From NCBI RefSeq assembly GCF_001544575.2, contig NZ_FCNY02000012.1, positions 1-64,000 on the forward strand: DNA of 64,000 nt. Direction: 5' to 3'. The notes below the pieces were generated by a model that saw only the letters and a list, made by a program, of their open reading frames with translations, had not been told where the DNA came from and did no database searches. This stretch comes from Caballeronia cordobensis. GTDB taxonomy: Bacteria; Pseudomonadota; Gammaproteobacteria; Burkholderiales; Burkholderiaceae. Of this stretch, positions 27,572 through 37,200 are shown piece by piece. Each line of letters opens with the position of its first letter. Position 1 is the stretch's first letter. A program made the position numbers and the translations under genes.

Positions 27572-28501
27572 TCAGCGCCCTCCCGAACGTCGATCGACTC
27601 GCCGGTACAGCGCGTAAAGCGACAGCGACATCAGCAGCATCACGACCGATCCCGCGGCGGCGGTGGGCAGATCGAGATCGACGGTCGCGGCGCTGTAGAT
27701 CGCGATGGGCAACGTGACGAGATGCGCGCTGCCGAGCACGAGCAGAATGCCGAACTCGTTGAGCGTGAGCAGAAAGCACAGGAGCGTGCCCGCGGCGATG
27801 CCCGGCCAGGCGAGCGGCAACACGAGCTTCGTCGCGACCATCCAGCCGTTTGCGCCGAGGCTTTGCGCGGCTTCGACGAGACGCATGTCGAGCGTCGCAT
27901 ACGAAGCGAGCGTCGGACGCACGACGAACGGCGCATAGAACACGACTTCCGCGAGAATCACGCCGCCGATGCCGAACAGGAAATCGAGCGGCGGCGCGTC
28001 GAGCGACAGGAGCCGCTGCAATCCGATGCTCACCGAGCCTTGCGAGCCATACAGAAAGATGAGCGTGAAAGCGACCAGAAACGAAGGAAACGCGACGAAC
28101 AACTCCAGAAACCGCGTGAGCAGGCGCGCGCCCGCGAACGGCCGGAAGAACAGCATCGACGCGAGCGCGACGCCCACGAGCGATGCGATGCTCGCGCTCG
28201 CGAACAGAATGCCGAGCGTCGTGCCGATCATGCCGCGCGTTTCGGGATTGCCGAAGAACGCGGTGTAGGCGTGCAGCGTGAAGCCCTGCGGCCCCGTCAC
28301 GCTCAGCATCACGAGCCGCGCGAGCGGATAGACGACGAGCGGCCCGAGCACGACGACGAGAATGAAGAGCAGATGCCACTGCTGCTTGCGCTCGCGGCGC
28401 CGCGCCTGTGCGGCATGCGCGGCGAATTGCGCGGCGAGATCGGCGTCGCCGATGCCGGCTTCGGTGCGTGCGACGCTATCAGGGACGAACAAGGACGACA
28501 T
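27572..28501 (-). CDS. phnU: 2-aminoethylphosphonate ABC transporter permease PhnU
   Basis: A 309-residue permease. A cytoplasmic N-terminus of about 40 residues with an Arg/Lys cluster is followed by six or seven helices and the EAA loop EAAQSLGANGWMVATKLVLP. Its first 23 bp overlap the end of the ATP-binding protein gene, suggesting translational coupling. It pairs with PhnV to form the membrane part of the importer. Confidence 0.85.
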   Translation of the reverse strand: MSSLFVPDSVARTEAGIGDADLAAQFAAHAAQARRRERKQQWHLLFILVVVLGPLVVYPLARLVMLSVTGPQGFTLHAYTAFFGNPETRGMIGTTLGILFASASIASLVGVALASMLFFRPFAGARLLTRFLELFVAFPSFLVAFTLIFLYGSQGSVSIGLQRLLSLDAPPLDFLFGIGGVILAEVVFYAPFVVRPTLASYATLDMRLVEAAQSLGANGWMVATKLVLPLAWPGIAAGTLLCFLLTLNEFGILLVLGSAHLVTLPIAIYSAATVDLDLPTAAAGSVVMLLMSLSLYALYRRVDRRSGGR

Positions 28502-29540
28502 CGTCAGCCTCGAAGCGAAGTGAAACGCGCGTGCCCTTTTCCGGCATGCGTGCGTGGCCGCGCTGCGCGCTCACGAGCACGGGCTCGTCCGGCATGGCGT
28601 CGAGCGCGACGGAAATGGACAGCACCGCGCCGTACCACTCGACGGATGCGATCGTGCCATGCAAGGGGCCATCGCCCAGCGGCCGGATCGTGAAGCGCTC
28701 CGGACGAATGCAGGCGAGACGCTCGCGCTCGTCGTGCCGCGCATCGCCGACGGGATACACCACGCGCGGCGGCAGCAGGTTCGCCGCGCCGAGATAGCGC
28801 GCGACGAAGGCATCGTTGGGCGCGTCGTAGAGCTCGCGCGGCGCGCCCAGTTGCGCGATACGGCCATCGCGCATCAGGAGTGTGCGATCGGACAGCACGA
28901 GCGCGTCGTCCTGATCGTGCGTCACGCACACGATCGTCAGATTCGGCAAGCGTTCATGCAGCGCCTTCAGTTCGCTGCGCACCGACGCGCGCAGGTTCGC
29001 ATCGAGCGCGGAAAGCGGTTCGTCGAGCAGCAGCACGTCCGGCTCGATGACGAGCGCGCGCGCCAGCGCGACGCGCTGCTGCATGCCGCCGGAAAGCTGC
29101 GCGGGCATGACGTGACCGGCATCGGAGAGTTGCACGAGCTTGAGGGCATCGGCGACGCGGCGCGCGACTTCGCTCGACTTCAGCTTGCGCGCGCGCAGCC
29201 CGAACGCAACGTTGTCGAACACCGACAGATGCGGAAAGAGCGCATAGCTTTGAAACAGCAAGCCGAGATTACGCTGATGCGGCGGGACGTGCGTGAGATC
29301 GCGGCCGGCGATCGTCAGCTTGCCCGCGAGCGCATCGGCTTTCACGAAGCCCGCGATGAAGCGCAGCAGCGTGGTCTTGCCGCAGCCGCTTCGGCCGAGC
29401 ACGGTCAGGAATTCGCCACGTTCGATATGAAGCGAGAGATCGTCGAGCACGGCGCGCGCGCCGAAGCGCACCGTGAGACGATCGATATGCACGCCCGGCG
29501 CCGCATCGATGCCGTGCGCTTCTTTGGGAAGCGCGCTCAC
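28479..29540 (-). CDS. phnT: 2-aminoethylphosphonate ABC transporter ATP-binding protein PhnT
   Basis: A 353-residue ABC ATPase with Walker A GRSGCGKTT (about 49-57), Q-loop LLFQSYALFPHL, signature LSGGMQQR, Walker B VLLLDEPLSALD and switch His in VTHDQ. A C-terminal TOBE-like domain (about 260-350) is typical of spermidine/Fe/AEP importers. It powers uptake through PhnU and PhnV. It lies 1 bp after the binding-protein gene. Confidence 0.88.
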   Translation of the reverse strand: MSALPKEAHGIDAAPGVHIDRLTVRFGARAVLDDLSLHIERGEFLTVLGRSGCGKTTLLRFIAGFVKADALAGKLTIAGRDLTHVPPHQRNLGLLFQSYALFPHLSVFDNVAFGLRARKLKSSEVARRVADALKLVQLSDAGHVMPAQLSGGMQQRVALARALVIEPDVLLLDEPLSALDANLRASVRSELKALHERLPNLTIVCVTHDQDDALVLSDRTLLMRDGRIAQLGAPRELYDAPNDAFVARYLGAANLLPPRVVYPVGDARHDERERLACIRPERFTIRPLGDGPLHGTIASVEWYGAVLSISVALDAMPDEPVLVSAQRGHARMPEKGTRVSLRFEADDVVLVRP

Positions 29541-29541
29541 G

Positions 29542-30615
29542 TTACGACTTCGGCTTGACGATTTCAGTCTGCTTGCCGGAGTTGCCGATGACTTCCGTCT
29601 TCCAGCGCTCGGTCCAGCCGGCCTTCTTCTGCATGACTTCGTTCCAGTCGACCGGAATCAGCTTCACGCCGGAAATCGCCTGCTTGACGGCTTCGCCGTT
29701 TTTCCCCGCGAGCGGCACATCGGTGCGGCCGGGAATGCCGTAGATGTCGGGCACCTTAGCCTGCACCTCCGAGGACATCAGATAATCGATCAGCTTCTTG
29801 CCCGCCGCCTGATTCGGGCCGCTCTTGATGAGGCCGATCGCATACGGCAACTGGAACGTCGTCGGCGGCTGGCCGGTCTTGTGCGAGAGAAAGAGCGGCT
29901 TGATCGACAGTCCGCCGTTCGCGGCGTCGTCGAGGTCCATTTGCAGGTCGCCGTTGGCGAATGCGATTTCGTTACGCGAGAGCAGCACGTCGAGATAGCC
30001 GGTGCCTTTCGTGTGGAACTTGGCGTGCTGTTCGAGATTCTTCAGGTAGTCGAAGGCCTGGTCTTCGCCCATCAGCGCGGAAGTGAGGATGATGACGGCC
30101 ATGCCGTCGCCCGCCGTGGCCGGATTCGAATACGCGATCTTGCCCGAGTAGTTCGGATGCAGGAGATCGGCGAAGGTCTTCGGCGCGTTCTTCGTGACTT
30201 CGGGATTGATCGCGAACGAGAAGTAGTTGTTCACGAAGGTGGCCCATGCGCCGTCTTTTTCCTTCGCGATGGCGGGCACGTTCTTGTAGTTCACGCTCTG
30301 ATACGGCTGCAGCAGGCCGCCTTGCTGAGCCTGCTGAATGAACGGCGGCAGCGTGACGAGCACATCGGCCTTGGGCGAATCTTTCTCGACGGTCGCGCGG
30401 TTCACCACTTCGCCGCTGCCCGCCGTGACGATATTGACCTTCACGCCTTCTTTCTTTTCGAATGCGGGAAGCACGTCCTTGTACAGATTCTCGAGGCCGT
30501 CGGCGGTGTACAGAACGACGGCGTCGGCGGCGTGCACGGGCATCGCGGCAAGCAGCGTGAATGCGGCGGCGAAGGCCGGCAGCACGGTGCGCGCGAAGCG
30601 AAAATCGCGGGTCAT
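29542..30615 (-). CDS. phnS: 2-aminoethylphosphonate-binding periplasmic protein PhnS
   Basis: A 357-residue extracellular solute-binding protein. The signal peptide ends at MPVHA, and the mature start ADAVVLYTADGLENLYKDV is typical of the AEP/Fe3+ group 1 binding proteins. Other features are TAGSGEVVNRATVEK in the ligand cleft and SNPATAGDGMAVI. First gene of phnSTUV. ATG at 30615 was chosen because it gives the signal peptide; the frame upstream runs into repeat copy A. No AEP transaminase or phosphonatase gene is near. Confidence 0.87.
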   Translation of the reverse strand: MTRDFRFARTVLPAFAAAFTLLAAMPVHAADAVVLYTADGLENLYKDVLPAFEKKEGVKVNIVTAGSGEVVNRATVEKDSPKADVLVTLPPFIQQAQQGGLLQPYQSVNYKNVPAIAKEKDGAWATFVNNYFSFAINPEVTKNAPKTFADLLHPNYSGKIAYSNPATAGDGMAVIILTSALMGEDQAFDYLKNLEQHAKFHTKGTGYLDVLLSRNEIAFANGDLQMDLDDAANGGLSIKPLFLSHKTGQPPTTFQLPYAIGLIKSGPNQAAGKKLIDYLMSSEVQAKVPDIYGIPGRTDVPLAGKNGEAVKQAISGVKLIPVDWNEVMQKKAGWTERWKTEVIGNSGKQTEIVKPKS

Positions 30616-30740
30616 GGTGGTTTCTCGTTGAGGGGGTGTTGAAAGGTCGGTTGCGACCTTCGACCCGCAAGGATTGCAGGGATCTGTGACATGGGCGTGA
30701 AGGTGGTTTGGGTTTCTGTTTTGGTTTGCTCGTGGCTTCG

Positions 30741-31348
30741 TGGAATCCTGTTTTCTTGTCGGTCTATTGGCTCTGCCCCTCCCCAGGGGCGGGGGTAACT
30801 TTCTTTGCTGCTGCAAAGAAAGTCACCAAAGAAAGCAGCTTTGTCACCGCCCGCGGTCACACGCAGTTTGGCCATTCTTCTCCTCGGGGAACGGCCCTTG
30901 CCTAAAGAGTGCCCCCATAGGCCCAATCGGGCTTGGATCGCGCACGGTCCGTCACATCGCGCCGCTTAACGAACCGGTACAGCCATTTCAAGTTCCAGCC
31001 CGCTTCGCGGCCGATGGGTTAATCGGGTATGCGAGTGCATTCGTGTTCGTTGGTTTCCCTCGCAAACCCCACGGCAGCGCGCAGCGCTGTGCCGGTGCTA
31101 TTTGTGCTGAACCAGCGCGCTTGAAGTTATGGTGAGTCAGACCGCGCGCGATCCAAGCCCGATTGGTCCTTCGAGGGCACTCTTTAGGCGAGGGCCGTTC
31201 CCGGAGGAGAAAAATGGCCAACGTGCGTGTGACCGCGGGCGGTGAGAAAGCTGCTTTCTTTGGTGACTTTCTTTGCAGCAGCAAAGAAAGTTACCCCCGC
31301 CCCTGGGGAGGGGCAGTGCTAATAAACCAACAAGAATTCAGGATTCCA
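30741..31348. repeat. Inverted-arm dispersed repeat, copy A (608 bp)
   Basis: Two arms of about 210 bp are reverse complements of each other (about 30741-30949 and 31139-31348) and flank a centre of about 190 bp. The outer ends are TGGAATCC and GGATTCCA. Each arm contains a GC-rich hairpin and then a 14-bp stem with a 4-nt loop: 30795-30826 and 31263-31294. Each also has a purine-rich GGAGGAG- or GAGGAG-type tract before a small ATG frame (plus-strand ATG at 31214). The repeat fills the 900-bp gap between phnS and a small plus-strand gene. No transposase is encoded. I do not recognise a named family. Confidence 0.9.
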
Positions 31349-31516
31349 TAGCAGAAACAAAAAACCGAACAACCACCACCTCAACCCCAAAAACCAGCCA
31401 ACGATCACCGTCAAGCCACAGCACGCAATACAATCTTTCCGCTGAATAAGCAATCAAAACACGCGCCTCGGCTAGACTCTGTCCCTTCGCACGAAGCACT
31501 GAAACGAGGCACTCCG

Positions 31517-31702
31517 ATGTACAAAAAAGGCGTGATCATGGAAATTCAGTTTCCACCAGGACGTCTGAACGACGCAGCAGGCGATCCCTACTGGATCGAT
31601 CTCACCCTCGACGAAGCCAAGCGCCTGCACGCGCAACTTTCCCGGCGCCTCGCAGACGGCGCGCGCGCGAACCAGCCGCTCGATACCTTCGCAATCGAAT
31701 GA
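31517..31702 (+). CDS. Hypothetical protein, 61 residues
   Basis: I do not recognise the family. The frame has good codon bias and GAGG 9 nt before ATG 31517; an internal ATG seven codons in is an alternative start. The protein is hydrophilic, with a mixed charged helix in the second half (LDEAKRLHAQLSRRLADGA). It stands alone, just beyond repeat copy A. Confidence 0.55.
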   Translation: MYKKGVIMEIQFPPGRLNDAAGDPYWIDLTLDEAKRLHAQLSRRLADGARANQPLDTFAIE

Positions 31703-31728
31703 CGATCGAATAACGCACTCGCCTTGAG

Positions 31729-32922
31729 TCAGTCGACCATATCCGCGCCCGCGGGAATATGCTGACGCACCGCCTTGCCCGGCCCCGGCGCCCACACAGG
31801 CCGCACCTTCGTGCCGCTATCCACGACGACGAGATAGTGGCCCGCCCACGGCGTCGTCTGGCGCGTGGCCTTCAGCACCCACATCGACTGACCTTCGGCC
31901 GCACGCGCTTCGTATTGCGCATCGAGCACGCCGTGGTGATCGAAGAAGGTGTTCAGCGTCGACGGAATACGCACGCAGCCCTTCGAATGCCGCATGCCGA
32001 GCAGCGGCTCCAGCTTCTCGGGATCGGTGGCGTGCATCTGAAAACGCATCGGCGACTTGCCACCCTTGCCCCAGCCGCGCTCGCCGTCGACCCAGCCGAA
32101 ATCGTAGATGCGCATGTCGCGCGCGCCGTAGCCGCGGATGTCGAACTCGTTCAGCGTGCCCTCGGCGCGGAAGTCCATGTTGCCCGGCACATGCTGGAAC
32201 ACGCCGACCGGCGTGACGAAATGGTCGTAGCTGCCCGGACGGCCCGTCGATACCGGCGAGGCGCCGATCATCGACCAGGCGTCGCCCAGCTTCGCGCGGA
32301 AGTAGAGGAAGATCGCCTGCACGTTCGCGCTGCGATCGACCATCACGACGAATTCGTTGGCAAGATCGCCGTGGCCGTCTTCGTCGAGCGCATGTTGCAG
32401 GAGACGGCCGTAAGCCTGCTGATCCGCGGCGGGAACGGTCAGCCGCCGGTTGACCTCTTTCGCGAAGACCTGCCGCATCGCGTAAGCGCCCGCGGGCGGC
32501 ATGTCCGTGCGCTGAGCGAGATTGGGCTCGGGCGCTTCCGGCGGTAGAGGCACTTCGGGCACCAGTGCTTCGGAAGCCGCGCTGGCGGCACTGGCAGCAC
32601 TCGCCGCGCTTGCCGCCGATGCAGACGCTGCTTCGCTCGCCGTCGACGCACCGGAAGCACCCGACGCAGGCAACGCGGGCATCGGCACGGGCATGCCCGG
32701 CAGCGCGCGTCCGGGTGCGCTCGCGCCGTGCGCGATGCCGGAGTCTTGCGGCATCGGCGGAACGGGCATGGCGGGCACCGCGGGCGCAATCGGCGTCGCG
32801 GTAACGCGTTCCTGCGCGTAAGCCGCCGCCGCGATCGAAAGGAGCGCGCCCGCTGCCACGCTCAAGAGGAACCTTGCGCCCAACGGCGTCTTTTTCGTTT
32901 CGTAATTTCCTGCCTGCTGCAT
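31729..32922 (-). CDS. Murein L,D-transpeptidase family protein with Ala/Ser linker
   Basis: A 397-residue exported protein. The signal peptide (FLLSVAAGALLSIAAAAYA) is followed by a Pro/Met-rich stretch, a low-complexity Ala/Ser linker of about 45 residues with repeated SAA units, and then a catalytic domain. The nucleophile motif is HSKGCVRIP (SxGCxR of YkuD domains), preceded by FQMHATDPEKLEPLLGMR. It should act on peptidoglycan peptides in the periplasm, forming 3-3 crosslinks or trimming. The start at 32922 gives a proper signal peptide. The linker may span to the wall or vary in length between strains. Confidence 0.82.
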   Translation of the reverse strand: MQQAGNYETKKTPLGARFLLSVAAGALLSIAAAAYAQERVTATPIAPAVPAMPVPPMPQDSGIAHGASAPGRALPGMPVPMPALPASGASGASTASEAASASAASAASAASAASAASEALVPEVPLPPEAPEPNLAQRTDMPPAGAYAMRQVFAKEVNRRLTVPAADQQAYGRLLQHALDEDGHGDLANEFVVMVDRSANVQAIFLYFRAKLGDAWSMIGASPVSTGRPGSYDHFVTPVGVFQHVPGNMDFRAEGTLNEFDIRGYGARDMRIYDFGWVDGERGWGKGGKSPMRFQMHATDPEKLEPLLGMRHSKGCVRIPSTLNTFFDHHGVLDAQYEARAAEGQSMWVLKATRQTTPWAGHYLVVVDSGTKVRPVWAPGPGKAVRQHIPAGADMVD

Positions 32923-33120
32923 CGATATGAATGATCCGCTTTGCTTTCTGTCAGCGGACGATCCGCCGGATCGCCCAGTTCGATCGACGCGTGCGCGCGC
33001 CTCGGCATGAAGCGCGCACCGATAAAAAAGCCGGTGCGCACGAGGCACCGGCTGCGCCGTCACGTAACGTTCGTCAGAAGAGCAACAGCAAGGTTCGTTC
33101 CGGGCGTCGCGCCCGCAGCA

Positions 33121-33387
33121 TCAATGCAGGCGGATGGAGGCGTCGCCGGAAGCGGACGCGCGAGCGCGCAACGGCTCGTCGAGAAAGCGCTGATGACACA
33201 GCTTCTGCGCAATCGCCTCGCCGATGTAAGGCACATCGGTCGCGAGCGTGGCGGTGGCATACGCCTGAGCGGTGCCCGCGCCGTGGATTTCGATGTCGCG
33301 CGCATAGTGCCCGAGCTCGTGCTCGAGAAAGCGCCGCACGTCGCGCGCGGCACAGCGGTGAGGAAGGTTCCAGACGAGCAGGTTCAT
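33121..33387 (-). CDS. Small RRM-like RNA-binding protein
   Basis: An 88-residue protein with an RNA-recognition-motif pattern: an RNP2-like strand at the very start (LLVWNLP), a helix (AARDVRRFLEHELG), an RNP1-like strand (AQAYATATLAT) and a second helix (IGEAIAQKLC). It should bind single-stranded RNA; no target can be given. ATG 33387 is chosen, but a GTG at 33396 overlaps the upstream small ORF stop as GTGA and could be the true, coupled start. Confidence 0.62.
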   Translation of the reverse strand: MNLLVWNLPHRCAARDVRRFLEHELGHYARDIEIHGAGTAQAYATATLATDVPYIGEAIAQKLCHQRFLDEPLRARASASGDASIRLH

Positions 33388-33392
33388 CGCCG

Positions 33393-33503
33393 TCACCTTT
33401 TGACGCGCACGCGCACCGGTTGGGGCTGCGGTTTCAAGAGTCTTTGCGCCGCGAGCGCACCGAGCGTACCGATAACGAAAAGGGACACATAAGCGAGCAT
33501 CAT
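33393..33503 (-). CDS. 36-residue single-helix membrane peptide, coupled to the RRM gene
   Basis: ATGATG is preceded by GGAG at 5 nt. The frame encodes one hydrophobic helix (MLAYVSLFVIGTLGALAAQ) followed by a Pro/Arg/Lys-rich cytoplasmic tail (KPQPQPVRVRVKR) and TGA. The stop overlaps an in-frame GTG of the RRM-like gene. It looks like a real small membrane protein missed by length cutoffs. The basic tail would be cytoplasmic by the positive-inside rule. I know of no named family. Confidence 0.5.
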   Translation of the reverse strand: MMLAYVSLFVIGTLGALAAQRLLKPQPQPVRVRVKR

Positions 33504-33622
33504 GAGGTCTCCACGGCTAATTTCGAGATAGCTCCATACTAATCTGGTAGACCGCGGACGTGCTGCGACATTCCGCCTTTTTCAATAGATGTTCTAAATC
33601 GGACGGATGCATTGCGCCAATC

Positions 33623-34171
33623 TCACAACCCGCTACATGACATGCTGGACAGATTCGGATAACGATTGGACCAGTCGCCCGCCATCGCCGTCTGCGCAGC
33701 CTTGAGCGTGATGTCGCCCGTGCAGACGCAGCGTTTGAGATACACCGCGAGCCGTTCCTTGCGGCGCTGTCCGGCGCGGCCTTCCCAGCGGCGCAGATCG
33801 AGATTGGCGGCGGAGTTGGGCGAGCCGCCGAGCAGAATCGGCATGCGGTGATCGAGCGCATATTCCGACGCGAACGATGCATCGATGCTGCGCTGCTTGA
33901 GCAGCCGCTCTTTCTGGCGCATCTGCACCTCGAAAGAAGGCAGCACGCGATCCACGTAACCCGGCACGCAGATCGTATCGACGATGGTCGTCTGCGTGAC
34001 GCGCGCATCGAGCCATTCGGCGCGTTGCGCCCGCGACGCGCCTGGCATGAACGCGAGCATCGCAAAGCAACACGCCAGCACCACGCGCGCGGGCTGGCCG
34101 GCGCGTTGCGCGCCTGGCTTGGGTTCCTCGGTGAACCGTCTGTTCCGTCGAATCATGCCTCTCTTCGCCAT
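33623..34171 (-). CDS. Secreted HNH-like nuclease-domain protein
   Basis: A 182-residue protein. An Arg-rich N-terminus precedes a signal-type hydrophobic segment (VVLACCFAMLAFMPGASRA). The mature part has EYALDHRMPILLGGSPNSAANLDL, which matches the DHxxPLxLGG...N pattern of HNH-type endonucleases. Cysteines at CVPGYV, CVC and the C-terminal SCSGL may form disulfides. It is probably a periplasmic or secreted nuclease or a degenerate relative; the second metal-binding His is not obvious. ATG at 34171 could also be replaced by the Met five codons later. Confidence 0.6.
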   Translation of the reverse strand: MAKRGMIRRNRRFTEEPKPGAQRAGQPARVVLACCFAMLAFMPGASRAQRAEWLDARVTQTTIVDTICVPGYVDRVLPSFEVQMRQKERLLKQRSIDASFASEYALDHRMPILLGGSPNSAANLDLRRWEGRAGQRRKERLAVYLKRCVCTGDITLKAAQTAMAGDWSNRYPNLSSMSCSGL

Positions 34172-34299
34172 CCATTGCGGTCGTCGATCGCCGCTTGTTT
34201 TCAAGATGATCGGAGGTTCAATTAAAACACACGAAACGCGCGATATACGGGAATCGCGAAACGCTTCATGCACAAGGCGGCGGCCGATCGGGAGGAAAA

Positions 34300-37200
34300 C
34301 TATGCGACGCGGCTCGCGAGCGACGCGTCGAGCGCGGCTTCGAGCGCACGCGCCGCCGCGACGAACGACGCGAACGACGCCGCGATGCGCGCGTCGTCCT
34401 CGCCGTTGCGATCCTCGTCGACGGCGCGCTCGCAGTCCGCCTGCAACGCGACGCATGCGCGCACGAACGGCGCCGCGCCGATCACCGCCGCCGCGCCTTT
34501 CATGCGATGCCCGATGTCGCGCAGCCGCGCGTGGTCGCAGTCGTCGAATGCGGCGTGGGCGTCGGCGAGGTCTTGCGCGTTGGCGGCCCTGAGCGTATCC
34601 ACGAGCGCGCCGGCCTGGCCGCCGAAAGCGCCGAGCAATGCGCTGTCGAATGCCGGCTCGCCCGCGTCGCATGCGTCCGCGTCCGGCTTACGCGCAGCGC
34701 TCGACAGGCGGCCGCCGCGCGTCGCCGCGACGAGCGCGTCGCGCAAGGCGTCGAGGCCGAGCGGCTTCACGAGACACGCCGTCATGCCCGATGCGACCGC
34801 GCGCAGCGCCGCGTCGGGCTGCGCGTTCGCCGTCAGGCCGACGATCGGCACGGCGCGCCGCGTCGGGTCTGTCGCCGCAAGGGTCGCCTCGTCGCCGCGG
34901 ATCGCGTGCGTCAGTTCCTCGCCGCTCATCTCGGGCATGGAGCAATCCGTCAGGATCACGTCGAACGCGTGCGGCTCGGCGCGCCAGCGGGCCAGCGCGC
35001 TTTTGCCGTCGACGGCCAGTTGCACGTGCCCGCCGAGCAGCCTGATCTGTCCATCGAGCACGATGCGGTTGGCCGGATGATCGTCGACGACGAGCACGGC
35101 GAGACCCGCGAGCGATCCGGCGGGCGCGTCAGCCGGGACCGGGGTCGCGTCGATGTCCGCATCGATGTCCGCTTCGGCGCCCGCTTCGGCTTGCGCCTCG
35201 GCAAACTCGATGCGCACCGTGAAACGCGTGCCGCGCCCCGGCTCGCTCGACAGCTCGATCACGCCGCCCATCATCGTGACGAGGCGCTTGCTGATCGTGA
35301 GCCCGAGACCCGTGCCGCCGACGCTGCGCGCGCGTCCGTCGTGAGCTTGCACGAACGGCGTGAACAGCAGCGCCTGCTTGTCGGGCGAAATGCCGATGCC
35401 CGTATCCGAGACCGTGAGCGTCACCGCGCGCTTGCCGTCGCGCGGCGGCGCGACGCCGTATTCGAGCGTGACCGAGCCGCGATCGGTGAACTTGATCGCG
35501 TTCGAGAGCAGATTGCCGACGACCTGCCGCAGCCGCTGGCCATCGGCGAGAATCCAGGCGTGGCCGCCATCGCCGACGCGCTTCACGACGAGCATGACGC
35601 CCTTTGCGCGCGCGGCGGGCTCGTAGATCGCCGCGACGCCCGCGACCCACGGCTCGATGTCGAGCGGCGCGGGGGTGAGCACGAGCCGCTCGGCCTCGAT
35701 TTTCGCGACATCGAGCAGGTCGTCGATCATGCCGAGCAGATCGCACGCGGCGCGGTGCGCGGTCGACAGCGAGCGCTCGGTCGCGGCGCGCTCGCCGGGC
35801 GCGCGCAACTCCATTTCGATGAGCCCGAGCACGGCGTTCATCGGCGTGCGGATTTCGTGGCTCATCGTCGCGAGAAAGGTCGATTTGGCGCGGTTCGCCG
35901 TTTCGGCTTCCTCCTTGGCGGCGCGCATCGCGTTTTCGGCGGCGATCCGGCGCGCGATCTGCGCGCGCAGCGTCAGCCCCCAGCCCGCCAGCGCGAGCAT
36001 GAGCGCGACGCCGAGCAGCGCGCCGATCTCGACCTGCGGACGGCGGCGCTCCCACAGCATTTCGGGATGCTCCGAGAGCTTCCAGCGCGAGCGGATCGTC
36101 TCCCGTTCAGCAGGCCCCAAACGCCTGATCGCTCGATTCATGATGCCGAGGAGAATCGGCTCACTCGACGTGACGAGCATGCCGTGCGGAACCGGCTGCG
36201 TCGACACCACGCCGCTCACGACGAGCACGTCGCGATAGAGATTGCCGGCGGCGTAATTCGCGAACGCCATATCGACGACGGTCGCATCGGCCTCGCCGTT
36301 CGCGACGGCGCTGAATTGGCCGTCGAAGGGACGCGTTGCGACGAAACGCACGGCCGCCGCGTTCCCGACGCCCTCGCGCACGACATCGCGCAGCGGCGAG
36401 CCTTCCGGCAGCGCGACGCGCTTTCCCGCCAGCGCGGCGGTGTCGCGCAGGCGCGGATGGCCTGCGGCCGTCACGATCGCGAGGATGCCTTCGCCCACCG
36501 ACACGGTCGCCTCGGCGCCAGGCACGGGCGACAGGCCGCCGAAGCTGTAAGGCACGATCGACGACGCGCCGCTTTTCAAATCGCCGTACATCCGCGCCTC
36601 CGAGGTATGCACTCGTGCCTCGAAACGCAGGCCGGTTATACGCGCGATCGCGCCGAGAATATCGACGCCGATGCCCGCCGGCTGCCCGCGCGAATCGCGG
36701 AACATCACGGGCGCGGCTTGCGCGAGCATCGAGTAATGCACGACAGGATGCGCGCGCACCCATGCGGCTTCCTCGGGCGTGAGCGGCAGCGGCGCCATCC
36801 GCGTGGCCGCACTCACGCCGGGATGCCAGCGCGCGTGCTCGACCAGCGGGAAAGACGGCGGCAGTGCGGCAAGGGCCTCGTTCACGCGCTCGCGCAATGC
36901 ATCGGCGCGCGGGTTGGCCGCGGCGAATGCGAAGCTGTAGCCGCCTTCATCGACGGGAGCAAGCGCCGTGGCGGTCAGGTTCGGCAGATCGAAATGCGAG
37001 AGCGCGTAACCCGCGGTGACCATGTCGCCGACGAACGCGTCGGCATCGCCGAGCGACACGGCGAGCAGCGCGCCGATCACATTCGGATACGCCACCGGCG
37101 TCAGCGAGGGATATGCGGCGCTCAGCCGCGCCGGCGAGTTCTGCGCGTCGACGTACGCCAGCCGATGCGTGGGCGCCTGCTTCGCGATCGCCTCGACGTA

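Noticed and set aside
27314..28693. Long plus-strand frame opposite phnU/phnT
   Set aside because: It is low-complexity and charged, antisense to conserved permease and ATPase genes, and has no recognisable domain or ribosome site.
30741..31348. Possible insertion sequence
   Set aside because: No transposase frame and no target-site duplication was visible by eye, so it is described as a repeat only.
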